DNA of 49,010 nucleotides, taken from contig PBMF01000013.1 in assembly GCA_002721995.1 (NCBI GenBank), positions 39,460 to 88,469 of the forward strand, in the 5' to 3' direction. Below the pieces are notes generated by a model, which was not told the DNA's origin, ran no database searches, and was given only the letters and a program-made list of their open reading frames with translations. A program made the position numbers and the translations under genes. Position 1 is the stretch's first letter, and each line of letters opens with the position of its first letter. This DNA is from Chloroflexota bacterium (GTDB taxonomy: Bacteria > Chloroflexota > Dehalococcoidia > Lucifugimonadales > UBA3495). Below are positions 1 through 6,945 of this stretch, one piece after another.

Positions 1-514
1 AGGACTGTTTTGCTTCCCAGCGGGCGGTTATCTCCTCTGACAGTTGCCGGCGGGCGTCGCGCCACCAGAGGGGCTCTCCCTCGGCCAGGGTCTTACCGTC
101 CAGGACTTCGGCCAGGAAGCAGGTCATGTCGCCGCCGTCCATGGCGTTGATCACCCGGCAGTCCAGGTAGCTGAAACAGTCGGTCAAAAGTGGGCTACCC
201 GACGGGCCTTTGCCCGTGGCAACACCGGCCAGCTTGTCTTCGTCCCTTCCCGACACCAGCCCGAAGTCACCAATGAGACCCAACTGGTCCGGCTTAAGGA
301 AGTTCAGTGCGAAGGCCCCGCTCCGGTAGACCATCCCGTGACTGTGGTTGGTCTTGTACAGCTGGACAGCCACCCGGGGCCGGTCGGGGACTATGGACGC
401 AGCGGCAATGGCAACGGCTATCTGCACGTTGTCCTGTCCCTGCCAGTGGCTGGTGACCGCCGCCAGGGGCGACCACAGCCTCCCCATCACCGGCGCAATG
501 TCGTCGTATTCCAT
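1..514 (-). CDS. Flavin reductase-like FMN-binding split-barrel protein (partial, C-terminus outside window)
   Basis: Reading leftward from an ATG at 514, about 171 codons run open to the window edge. The N-terminus (MEYDDIAPVMGRLWSPLAAV) followed by a segment reading VTSHWQGQDNVQIAVAIAAAS and later RSGAFALNFLKPDQLGLIGDFG matches the flavin reductase-like domain, in which a split barrel binds FMN or FAD and the conserved F-x-[LV]-N motif contacts flavin. Such proteins reduce free flavin with NAD(P)H or serve as flavin carriers for partner oxygenases. The substrate cannot be told. It is transcribed in the same direction as the lipoprotein gene that ends at 584. The ribosome binding site is weak. 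Family assignment is firm; role is not. Confidence 0.75.
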   Translation of the reverse strand, partial: MEYDDIAPVMGRLWSPLAAVTSHWQGQDNVQIAVAIAAASIVPDRPRVAVQLYKTNHSHGMVYRSGAFALNFLKPDQLGLIGDFGLVSGRDEDKLAGVATGKGPSGSPLLTDCFSYLDCRVINAMDGGDMTCFLAEVLDGKTLAEGEPLWWRDARRQLSEEITARWEAKQS

Positions 515-583
515 GAGATTACCCAGAAATCACCCACACTGGGGGCCCGGCGCCGAGAGTTTAGCACCCAGCCAGCCCCAGTG

Positions 584-1618
584 CTACCAGTCCGGGGAGT
601 GGTCCTCGGCGTCGTTGGTGGTGAGACGCCGTTGATTGGCGCCGTCGTCGTCCATCACGAATATCTCTCCCGGCCCGTACAGGTGGGAAACGAAGGCCAT
701 CTGCCTGCCGTCGGGAGACCACACGGGGGATAGGTCGTCGGCCTCGTTGGTGGTCAGCCGAAGCTGCTTGGAGCCGTCGTCTTCCATGATGTAGATCTCG
801 CCGTTGCCGTCTCTAAAGGAAACGAAAGCGATGGTGTCGCTGTCCGGCGACCAAGCGGGGGAGATGTCGTCGTCGGTCTGTTGGGTCAACTGGGTCTGCT
901 CCACCTCGTCCTGCCAGGTGCCGTCCTTCAACCGGCTGAGCAGGAATAGGTCGGCGTTGCCGCCGGTCTCCCGCACGAAGACGATGTGCTTGCCATTGGG
1001 CGACCAGGCCGGGTCGTAATCGTTCTCGTTGGTCAGGTGCACCAGGTTCACCCCATCGGGATTCCGGAGCCAGAGCCCCCGTTCCTCGGCCGACCCGCCG
1101 CGGACAAATGCAAGCCATTGGCCGTCGGGGGACCAATCCCCCATGCTGTCGTCGGCCGATTTGGCGGTGATGCGGGTGGGCAGGCTGCCCTCCGCGTCCA
1201 TGAGATAGACCTCGGCGTTGTCATCCTGGTTGGAGATGAAGGCCAGGTTTCTGCCGTCGGGCGACCACAGCGGTGATTCGTCGTCGCCGGTGATGTGGGT
1301 CAGCCGGGTGATGGCCTTGCCCTTGCGGTCCACCACATTTATCTCAAGGTCTCCGGCCTCATCGGAGACGAAGGCAACCTGCTTGCCGTTGGGCGACCAG
1401 ACGGGGCCGAAGTCGCGGCTGCGGTTGTCGGTCAGGGGGCGGGCCTCGCCGGAGTCGGGATCGATGACGTATACCTCGGCATCGCCATCGACCTCGGACA
1501 CAAAGGTGATCTCGTTTCCGCCGCCGCCCTCGCAGGCAGCCAAGAGAAGCAGCAGGCCCAAAGACGCCAGGGCCGCGGTGATCAGCCGGTGAGGAGAAGA
1601 TTTTTTGAGTCCGCCCAT
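584..1618 (-). CDS. TolB-like beta-propeller lipoprotein with PD40 repeats
   Basis: Predicted 344-residue exported lipoprotein. I place the start at the ATG at 1618 because it gives a compact signal peptide: a KK-rich n-region, a Leu/Ala core and a lipobox LLAAC. The longer open frame to 1729 would bury it. The mature part is a run of PD40/WD40-like units, with six W-S-P-[DN]-[GS] motifs each followed by a strand of the type IAFVS and an E-I-Y-V-M-D strand. The protein begins with a half unit (ITFVSEVDGDAEVYVID) and ends with the half unit HSPDW, so strands from both ends can close one seven-bladed ring. TolB-type propellers bind proteins or peptides at the cell surface. No Pal or TolA homologue is near, so a TolB role is not implied. 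Confidence 0.85.
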   Translation of the reverse strand: MGGLKKSSPHRLITAALASLGLLLLLAACEGGGGNEITFVSEVDGDAEVYVIDPDSGEARPLTDNRSRDFGPVWSPNGKQVAFVSDEAGDLEINVVDRKGKAITRLTHITGDDESPLWSPDGRNLAFISNQDDNAEVYLMDAEGSLPTRITAKSADDSMGDWSPDGQWLAFVRGGSAEERGLWLRNPDGVNLVHLTNENDYDPAWSPNGKHIVFVRETGGNADLFLLSRLKDGTWQDEVEQTQLTQQTDDDISPAWSPDSDTIAFVSFRDGNGEIYIMEDDGSKQLRLTTNEADDLSPVWSPDGRQMAFVSHLYGPGEIFVMDDDGANQRRLTTNDAEDHSPDW

Positions 1619-1654
1619 CGCACAACCTGTCCTATCGTTGGGACACCCTGGCTG

Positions 1655-1660
1655 ATTATA
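1655..1660 (-). promoter_or_regulatory. Possible -10 element for the beta-propeller lipoprotein gene
   Basis: A perfect TATAAT reads leftward here, about 37 nt before the ATG at 1618. No good -35 hexamer sits 16-18 nt upstream, so this is a weak call. Confidence 0.35.
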
Positions 1661-1753
1661 GCCAAATCCGCGGCAACCTTCGCCAGTCCGAGGACGCTGG
1701 ATTCCGTCAAATCTACCCGGTCCCGCCAAGTCAGGCGCCCCGATTTACGCCCC

Positions 1754-1782
1754 TTGACACCATGACTGGCCTTGACTAGCAT
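1754..1782 (+). promoter_or_regulatory. Sigma-70 type promoter for the amidohydrolase gene
   Basis: TTGACA (1754-1759), a 17-nt spacer, then TAGCAT (1777-1782). Transcription would start near 1789 and leave a leader of about 37 nt before the ATG at 1826. Confidence 0.65.
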
Positions 1783-1825
1783 CGAGCCAACTTCGGCAGA
1801 CTCGGAACCCAGAGGGAGGCAGGCC

Positions 1826-3082
1826 ATGAAGGCGTTACTCGGCGCTGATGTGATCGACGGCACCGGTGGTCCGGTACTGAAAGCCGCGGCCATCTTGATC
1901 GACGGAGAGCGGATCAAAGAGGTAGGCCCTCGGGCCGGTGTGACCCTCCCGCCCAACACCGAGGAGATTGACCTGACGGGTCTGACCCTGCTCCCCGGTC
2001 TCATCGACACCCACGACCACCTGGCCCACAAGAATTACAGCCTGGTCAGCCGGTGGGAGATCGAAGAACCCCTGTCCTTGAACCATCTGAAGACCGCCAA
2101 GGTCATCGAGGACTCCCTGGCCGCCGGATACACCTGCGTCCGCGACGCCGGCGGACTGGACGCCGGGTTCAAGTACGCAGTGGAAGAGGGCGTCATCACC
2201 GGCCCCCGTCTGCTGACTTCGGTGAGCATCGTCTCCCCCACCGGCGGCATCGGCGACCGGGTAGCGGCCTCCGGTCACCGCAATAGTTTCAACCACGACC
2301 CCATGCACCCACCCGGAGTGGCCAACGGACCCGACGCGGTCCGTGCCATCGTCCGCGAACTGGTGCGCGTGGGCGCCGACGTAATCAAGTTCGCCTCCAC
2401 CGGCGGGGCCAGCTCCCGCGCCGGGCTGGGCCCCAAGGATATCTCCTTCGGCCCCGATGAAGTGAAAGCCCTGGTGGATGAGGCCCGCTCCCAAGAGAAG
2501 CTGACCATGTGCCACGCCGTGGGCGGCCCGGGCCTGCGCATGTGCATCGAGGCCGGCGTGGGCTCCGTGGAGCACGGCTGCTACCTGGCCGAGGACCCGG
2601 ACCTGGTCAAGATCATGGCCGACAACGGGACCTTCCTGACCCCGACCTTTGAGGTCTACGAGTTCCATTCCACCATCAGCGCTCCCCACGTCATCGAACG
2701 CGCCAAGGCCCTGATGCAGGTCCACCAAGAGAGCATGCAGCAGGCCATCGCGGCCGGGGTGAAGATTTCCTCTGGCACCGATGCTGGCGGGTTCGTCCAC
2801 GGCGACAACGCCCGGGAGATCGAGCTTATGGTGGAGCGAGGCCTGTCCAACATGCAGGCCATCCAGACCGGCACCGGCTGGGCGGCGGAGTGCATCGGAC
2901 AAGAGAAGAACATGGGCACCGTGGCCGCGGGTAAATATGCCGACTTCCTGGTGGTGGACGGCGACCCTCTGAAGGACATCGGCGTCCTCCGCAACAAGGA
3001 CCTGATCAAGATGGTGATGAAGGGCGGCGTGGCCTACATCGACAACCTCCCCGTCACCAGCCCCCAGGCCGTGGGCGACTAG
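1826..3082 (+). CDS. Metal-dependent amidohydrolase (imidazolonepropionase/Xaa-Pro dipeptidase-like)
   Basis: 418-residue TIM-barrel amidohydrolase. I chose the ATG at 1826 because GGGAGG lies just upstream and the protein then opens with the usual beta-sandwich strand (MKALLGADVIDGTGG); an in-frame ATG at 1772 precedes the predicted transcription start. Metal-ligand landmarks are visible in order: H-D-H near 63-65 after the LLPGLIDTHDHL strand, the lysine of VIKFASTGG near 188 that is carboxylated in this subgroup, histidines near 230 (MCHAVGG) and 250 (SVEHG), and the aspartate of SSGTDAGG near 319. Relatives hydrolyse cyclic amides or dipeptides. The substrate is unknown. Downstream is trmD with a 51-nt gap, which has no obvious functional link. 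Confidence 0.88.
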   Translation: MKALLGADVIDGTGGPVLKAAAILIDGERIKEVGPRAGVTLPPNTEEIDLTGLTLLPGLIDTHDHLAHKNYSLVSRWEIEEPLSLNHLKTAKVIEDSLAAGYTCVRDAGGLDAGFKYAVEEGVITGPRLLTSVSIVSPTGGIGDRVAASGHRNSFNHDPMHPPGVANGPDAVRAIVRELVRVGADVIKFASTGGASSRAGLGPKDISFGPDEVKALVDEARSQEKLTMCHAVGGPGLRMCIEAGVGSVEHGCYLAEDPDLVKIMADNGTFLTPTFEVYEFHSTISAPHVIERAKALMQVHQESMQQAIAAGVKISSGTDAGGFVHGDNAREIELMVERGLSNMQAIQTGTGWAAECIGQEKNMGTVAAGKYADFLVVDGDPLKDIGVLRNKDLIKMVMKGGVAYIDNLPVTSPQAVGD

Positions 3083-3133
3083 GGCGACCGGACGAAGCGC
3101 GTCGGACAGACCCATTTCGAGTATCATTGACCG

Positions 3134-3892
3134 ATGCGCTTCCATGTCCTGACCCTGTTCCCCGACGCCTTCCGCGCGCCCCTGGAGTACAGCATGCTGG
3201 CCCTGGCCTTAAAGCGGGGCCTGGTGTCCATCGACGTGACCGACATCCGGGACTATTCCCACGACCCCCATCACACCGCTGACGACTACCAGTTCGGCGG
3301 CGGCCACGGGATGGTCATGAAAGCGGAGCCGGTCTTCGAAGCAACAGAGGCGGCCCTGTCCGCATATCCGGCTGAGGAGCGGGCAGAGATTCCCATCATC
3401 CTCTTCACGCCCCAGGGCGAGATGCTGACCCAGCGCGTCGTTGAAGAACTTTCCGAGGCCCCGGCCGTGGCCATGATCTGCGCCCATTACGCCGGCATCG
3501 ACAACCGGGTGCCCGACCACCTGGCCACCAGGGAGATAAGCCTGGGCGACTTCGTCCTCACCGGCGGCGAACTGCCGGCAATGGTGCTCATTGACGCCAT
3601 GTCCCGGCTGGTGCCCGGGGTGATCGGTTCCCCGGAAAATGTGGCAGATGACTCCATCACGTCGGGCCTGCTCCAGCACCCGCTCTACACCCGGCCCGCC
3701 GAGTTTCAAGGCATGGAAGTGCCGGAGATCCTCCTGTCGGGCCACCACGCCAACATCGAGAAATGGCGGAGGGAGCAATCCCTGCGGCGCACCTTGGAGC
3801 GGCGGCCCGACCTGCTGCTCACCGCCGACCTAAGCCAAAACGACCTGGACTTCCTGGCGTCCCTGGGCTACCAAAGACCGGAGAGCAACTAG
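3134..3892 (+). CDS. trmD: tRNA (guanine-37 N1)-methyltransferase
   Basis: 252 residues, the usual TrmD length. It methylates G37 next to the anticodon of tRNAs reading CNN codons, using S-adenosylmethionine bound in a deep trefoil knot, and so prevents +1 frameshifting. Signatures are the N-terminal F-H-V-L-T-L-F-P, the Q-F-G-G-G-H-G-M segment near 53-60, GIDNRV near 121, and the knot region ISLGDFVLTGGELPAM near 135-150. In many bacteria trmD sits in rpsP-rimM-trmD-rplS; here none of those genes is adjacent. The thioesterase gene starts 6 nt after its stop, so the two are probably cotranscribed. Confidence 0.97.
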   Translation: MRFHVLTLFPDAFRAPLEYSMLALALKRGLVSIDVTDIRDYSHDPHHTADDYQFGGGHGMVMKAEPVFEATEAALSAYPAEERAEIPIILFTPQGEMLTQRVVEELSEAPAVAMICAHYAGIDNRVPDHLATREISLGDFVLTGGELPAMVLIDAMSRLVPGVIGSPENVADDSITSGLLQHPLYTRPAEFQGMEVPEILLSGHHANIEKWRREQSLRRTLERRPDLLLTADLSQNDLDFLASLGYQRPESN

Positions 3893-3898
3893 AGACCG

Positions 3899-4390
3899 AT
3901 GGCCAAGTCAGACTTCCGATTCAAAACACCTGTGCGGGTCCGCTGGATGGAGTGCGACGCCCAGGGCATCGTCTACAACGGCGCCTATCTGGGCTACCTG
4001 GAGATCGGCCAGGCGGAGTATTACCGCAACCTGGGGTTCGCAATCTACATCATCCCCCAGACCGGGTACTTCGACTTCGCGGTGGTGAAGAGCACCCTGG
4101 AGTTCAAGGCCCCGGCCAGGGTGGACCAGATCATCGAGTTGTACGTCCGGGTCGCCAACATCGGGAACACCAGCCTCACCCTTAACATGGAAATCTACCC
4201 CGAGGGCGGCGACCAGATGCTCAGCTCGGTGGAGGCGGTCTACGTCGGTTATGACTCGGTTACAGACACCAAAAAGCGGGTGCCCGACGCCATCCGCCAA
4301 TTGGTCACCTATTACGAGGAGACCGGGGAAGCCCTACCCATTGAACAATTCCCCGACCTGGCCAAGGCCACATCCTACCGGCGCGAATAA
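3899..4390 (+). CDS. Hotdog-fold acyl-CoA thioesterase (YbgC/4-hydroxybenzoyl-CoA thioesterase type)
   Basis: 163 residues. The N-terminal block VRVRWMECDAQGIVYNGAYL is the 4HBT active-site segment: the aspartate near residue 20, followed by G-I-V-Y-N-G, is the catalytic acid of the YbgC/4HBT branch. Members hydrolyse acyl-CoA thioesters in the cytosol. Chain length and substrate are not evident. The gene begins 6 nt after trmD. Confidence 0.88.
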   Translation: MAKSDFRFKTPVRVRWMECDAQGIVYNGAYLGYLEIGQAEYYRNLGFAIYIIPQTGYFDFAVVKSTLEFKAPARVDQIIELYVRVANIGNTSLTLNMEIYPEGGDQMLSSVEAVYVGYDSVTDTKKRVPDAIRQLVTYYEETGEALPIEQFPDLAKATSYRRE

Positions 4391-4403
4391 TACTACCGAT
4401 GCG

Positions 4404-4432
4404 TTGACGGAAATCGTAACGCTGACTAGACT
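4404..4432 (+). promoter_or_regulatory. Sigma-70 type promoter upstream of the PHP-domain gene
   Basis: TTGACG (4404-4409), 17-nt spacer, TAGACT (4427-4432). Predicted start near 4439, about 50 nt before the ATG at 4490. Confidence 0.6.
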
Positions 4433-4489
4433 GGGGGCACCCCCATCCGCCGCGAAACGCGGCCGACCGCTGAGAGCTGAAACCTATAG

Positions 4490-5188
4490 ATGGCCCGTTT
4501 ATTCGACCTGCACATCCACACCACCAAGGGCAGCAGCGATAGCTCCCTTACCCCCGAAGACCTGATCCTGGAAGCCGACCGTCTAGGCCTGCGCGGCCTA
4601 TGCCTCACCGAGCATGCCGGCCCCTGGGACCGCCACGAGTTCAAGCAGTTCGCCAGCCTCCACAACGTGGTGCTCATTCGCGCCATGGAGGTGGAGACCG
4701 ACATGGGGCACATGCTGGCCTTTGGCATGGACCGCTACCAACCTGGCTTCAACAAAGCGGCCCAACTCCGCACCGCGGCCACGGCGGCCGGCGGTTTCGT
4801 GATCTCCGCCCATCCCTTCCGGGGTGTGCTCAGTGGCGGCGGCAACCGCAGCCGTGCCCTCATCTACCAGGCAGTGCCCGATCCATTACCCGAACATCCC
4901 CACGAGGCGCTGGAACACCCGGTGTTCAAGTTGGCCGACGCCGTGGAAGTGGCCAACGGCGGGACCGTCGACCGAGAGAATGACTTTGCGATGGAAGTCG
5001 CCGGGCTGTTGGACATACCCGTGACCGGCGGCAGCGACGCCCATTCGGTCCACGGCCTGGGCAAGTTCATCACCGAGTTTCCCGACGAGATAAACACCGA
5101 GGAAGAATTCCTGAAGGCGCTGCACGCCAAGCAATTCCACCCGGTGACCGGACTACGTACCGGTAACCTGAAGCCCTACACGATCTAA
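4490..5188 (+). CDS. PHP-domain metal-dependent phosphoesterase
   Basis: 232 residues forming one complete PHP domain. Metal-binding motifs appear in order: DLHIHTT (His8, His10), LTEHAG (Glu41, His42), the AMEVETD segment near 66-71, SAHPFRG (His108) and a late GSDAHS. PHP proteins hydrolyse phosphoester bonds, from histidinol phosphate to nucleotides, with a trinuclear metal site. This stand-alone form resembles the YciV/TrpH branch more than the polymerase-associated one, but the substrate is open. It has its own promoter and is followed 12 nt later by the F420-type reductase. Confidence 0.85.
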   Translation: MARLFDLHIHTTKGSSDSSLTPEDLILEADRLGLRGLCLTEHAGPWDRHEFKQFASLHNVVLIRAMEVETDMGHMLAFGMDRYQPGFNKAAQLRTAATAAGGFVISAHPFRGVLSGGGNRSRALIYQAVPDPLPEHPHEALEHPVFKLADAVEVANGGTVDRENDFAMEVAGLLDIPVTGGSDAHSVHGLGKFITEFPDEINTEEEFLKALHAKQFHPVTGLRTGNLKPYTI

Positions 5189-5200
5189 GCAGGGGGACAC

Positions 5201-5638
5201 ATGGCCGAATATATTCCCAGCACCAGGGACTGGGTCAGAGAACAGGTTGAACTCTACGAGGGCTCCGGCGGAAAAGAGGGCACCACCCTCCGGGACACGG
5301 GCATGCCGGTGATCATCGTCACCAACAAGGGCAACAAAACCGGCGCCATCCGTAAGACGCCCCTCATGCGGGTGGTGGACGGTGACAACTACATCCTGGT
5401 CGGTTCCCAGGGCGGCGCGCCCAAGCACCCCGTCTGGTACTACAACCTGAAGGCCGACCCCAACGTGGAGATCCGGGACGAGACCAAGGTCCAGTCCATG
5501 TGGGTCCGCGAAGTAACGGACCAGGCTGAGCGGGACCGCCTTTGGGCCATCGCCGTCGCCGCCTTCCCCAATTACGATGAATACCAGGGCCGCACCGACC
5601 GGGTCATCCCCGTATTTCTAGCCGAACCTGCCAACTAG
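5201..5638 (+). CDS. Deazaflavin (F420)-dependent nitroreductase family protein (Ddn-like)
   Basis: 145 residues with the family's usual length and layout: an N-terminal helix, then TTLRDTGMPVIIVTNKGNKT followed by G-A-I-R-K-T-P-L-M-R, and the G-S-Q-G-G-A-P-K-H-P-V-W-Y-Y-N-L block. These match the split-barrel proteins that bind reduced coenzyme F420, of which mycobacterial Ddn is the model. The reaction is hydride transfer to an unknown acceptor. The AGGGGGA ribosome site fits the ATG. Use of F420 is inferred from family only. Confidence 0.87.
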   Translation: MAEYIPSTRDWVREQVELYEGSGGKEGTTLRDTGMPVIIVTNKGNKTGAIRKTPLMRVVDGDNYILVGSQGGAPKHPVWYYNLKADPNVEIRDETKVQSMWVREVTDQAERDRLWAIAVAAFPNYDEYQGRTDRVIPVFLAEPAN

Positions 5639-5673
5639 ACCCAACGGAGCCATAGCAGGCGGGAGGAGGGTCC

Positions 5674-6828
5674 ATGGCCGAGCAAGTGTTATCCCCTAAG
5701 GAGCTACTCCAAAGGGCAACTGACCTGATGCCGGTGCTCAAGGAGCGGGCCGCCCATACCGAAGAGCTGCGCCGCATCCCGGACGAGAGCGTCCAAGACC
5801 TGATCGCGTCGGGATTGCATCTCATCAGCGTCCCCCAGCGCTTCGGAGGACTGGACGTGGGCTACGGCGAGATACTCGAAGCCGGCGCCATCTTGGGCAG
5901 CGCCTGCCCTGCGACCGCCTGGTGCTACTCTCTGTGGTCCGCCCACTCCTGGCTGGCCGGGCATTGGCCGCTCCAAGCCCAGGAAGAGCTCTTCGGCAAC
6001 GGCCCCGACGCACTCTGCTCCAGCTCTTTGAACCCCGGCAGATCGACGCTGGAAAAAACTGAAGGCGGGTTCCGCCTCTCCGGCCGTTGGGAGTTCTCCA
6101 GCGGGTGCGATTCCGCCCAGTGGTTGATGCTGGGCTCGGAAGGCCCGGGCGGCCTGGTCTGGTCCCTTCTCCCGAAGTCAGATTTCGAGATAATCGATAC
6201 CTGGTTCGTCTCCGGCCTCCGCGGTTCGGGAAGCAAGGCCATTGCAGTTACGAACGCCTTTATTCCCAGTCACAGGGTTATTCCCGCCGACAGTGGCGGC
6301 GACGACGACTGGACGGGATGGGAGATTCACCAGGACGACCGCTACCGTATCCCCATCCCGGTGCTGCTTGGTTGGGAGTTGGTCGCCACCATGGTCGGGA
6401 TCGCCATCGGGATGGTTGAGGAATTCACAGACCGTTTCACCGGCACGTCGGGCCCCGGCCGCACCGCGGACTCCGGCGGCGTCCAGATCCGTCTGTCCCA
6501 GGCTTCGGCTGAGGTGGCGGCGGCCCATGCCCTGCTCAGGGCCGACATCCAGGAGACGTTCGCCAAGGCCGGCCAGGGCGAAAAGTTCAGCACGTTAGAG
6601 CGGGCCCGCTACCGGCGCGATAAGGCCTTAGTGACCCAGACCTGCCTGCGGGCGGTCAATGGACTCTTCGACCTCACCGGCGGCCACGCCCTTTTCGACT
6701 CCGCCGTCCTGCAGCGCCACCACCGGGACGCCCAGGCCGTGGCCCACCGCGACGGGCTGATAATGGAAGTGGGCGGGTCGCAATACGGCAGGGTGGCCCT
6801 GGGTCTGGAACCCGACGGCAGGATCTAG
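5674..6828 (+). CDS. Acyl-CoA dehydrogenase-fold flavoprotein (HpaB/HsaA-type monooxygenase-like)
   Basis: 384 residues. The N-terminal helical domain contains RRIPDESVQDLIASGLHLISVPQRFGG, the middle domain has the flavin-contact segment FRLSGRWEFSSGCDSAQWLM and DTWFVSGLRGSGSKAIAV, and the C-terminal helical bundle includes an R-Y-R-R-D-K segment and the G-G-H-A-L-F motif. This combination is typical of the subgroup holding two-component, reduced-flavin-dependent hydroxylases such as HsaA and DszC, rather than true acyl-CoA dehydrogenases. Such enzymes need a flavin reductase partner, and a flavin reductase-like gene lies at the left edge of the window, though not adjacent. GGGAGGAGGG precedes the ATG. 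Confidence 0.82.
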   Translation: MAEQVLSPKELLQRATDLMPVLKERAAHTEELRRIPDESVQDLIASGLHLISVPQRFGGLDVGYGEILEAGAILGSACPATAWCYSLWSAHSWLAGHWPLQAQEELFGNGPDALCSSSLNPGRSTLEKTEGGFRLSGRWEFSSGCDSAQWLMLGSEGPGGLVWSLLPKSDFEIIDTWFVSGLRGSGSKAIAVTNAFIPSHRVIPADSGGDDDWTGWEIHQDDRYRIPIPVLLGWELVATMVGIAIGMVEEFTDRFTGTSGPGRTADSGGVQIRLSQASAEVAAAHALLRADIQETFAKAGQGEKFSTLERARYRRDKALVTQTCLRAVNGLFDLTGGHALFDSAVLQRHHRDAQAVAHRDGLIMEVGGSQYGRVALGLEPDGRI

Positions 6829-6945
6829 CGGCTCCGCCTACCAGCGGAATCCTGCAATCACGCCCGAAAACTGTAAGCCTGGGGTCGAACCGGCCTCCCA
6901 GCCCGTGCTAAACTGCCCCAGTCCCGCCAATGGGGTTGGCAGGTT

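Noticed and set aside
584-1618. Repeated WSPDG segments as a DNA repeat or CRISPR-like array
   Set aside because: They are protein-level PD40 repeats with divergent codons and no fixed spacer, so not a DNA repeat array.
6885-6914. Promoter upstream of the DinG-like gene (TCGAAC, 18 nt, TAAACT)
   Set aside because: The -35 is poor and the -10 matches only loosely; not strong enough to list.
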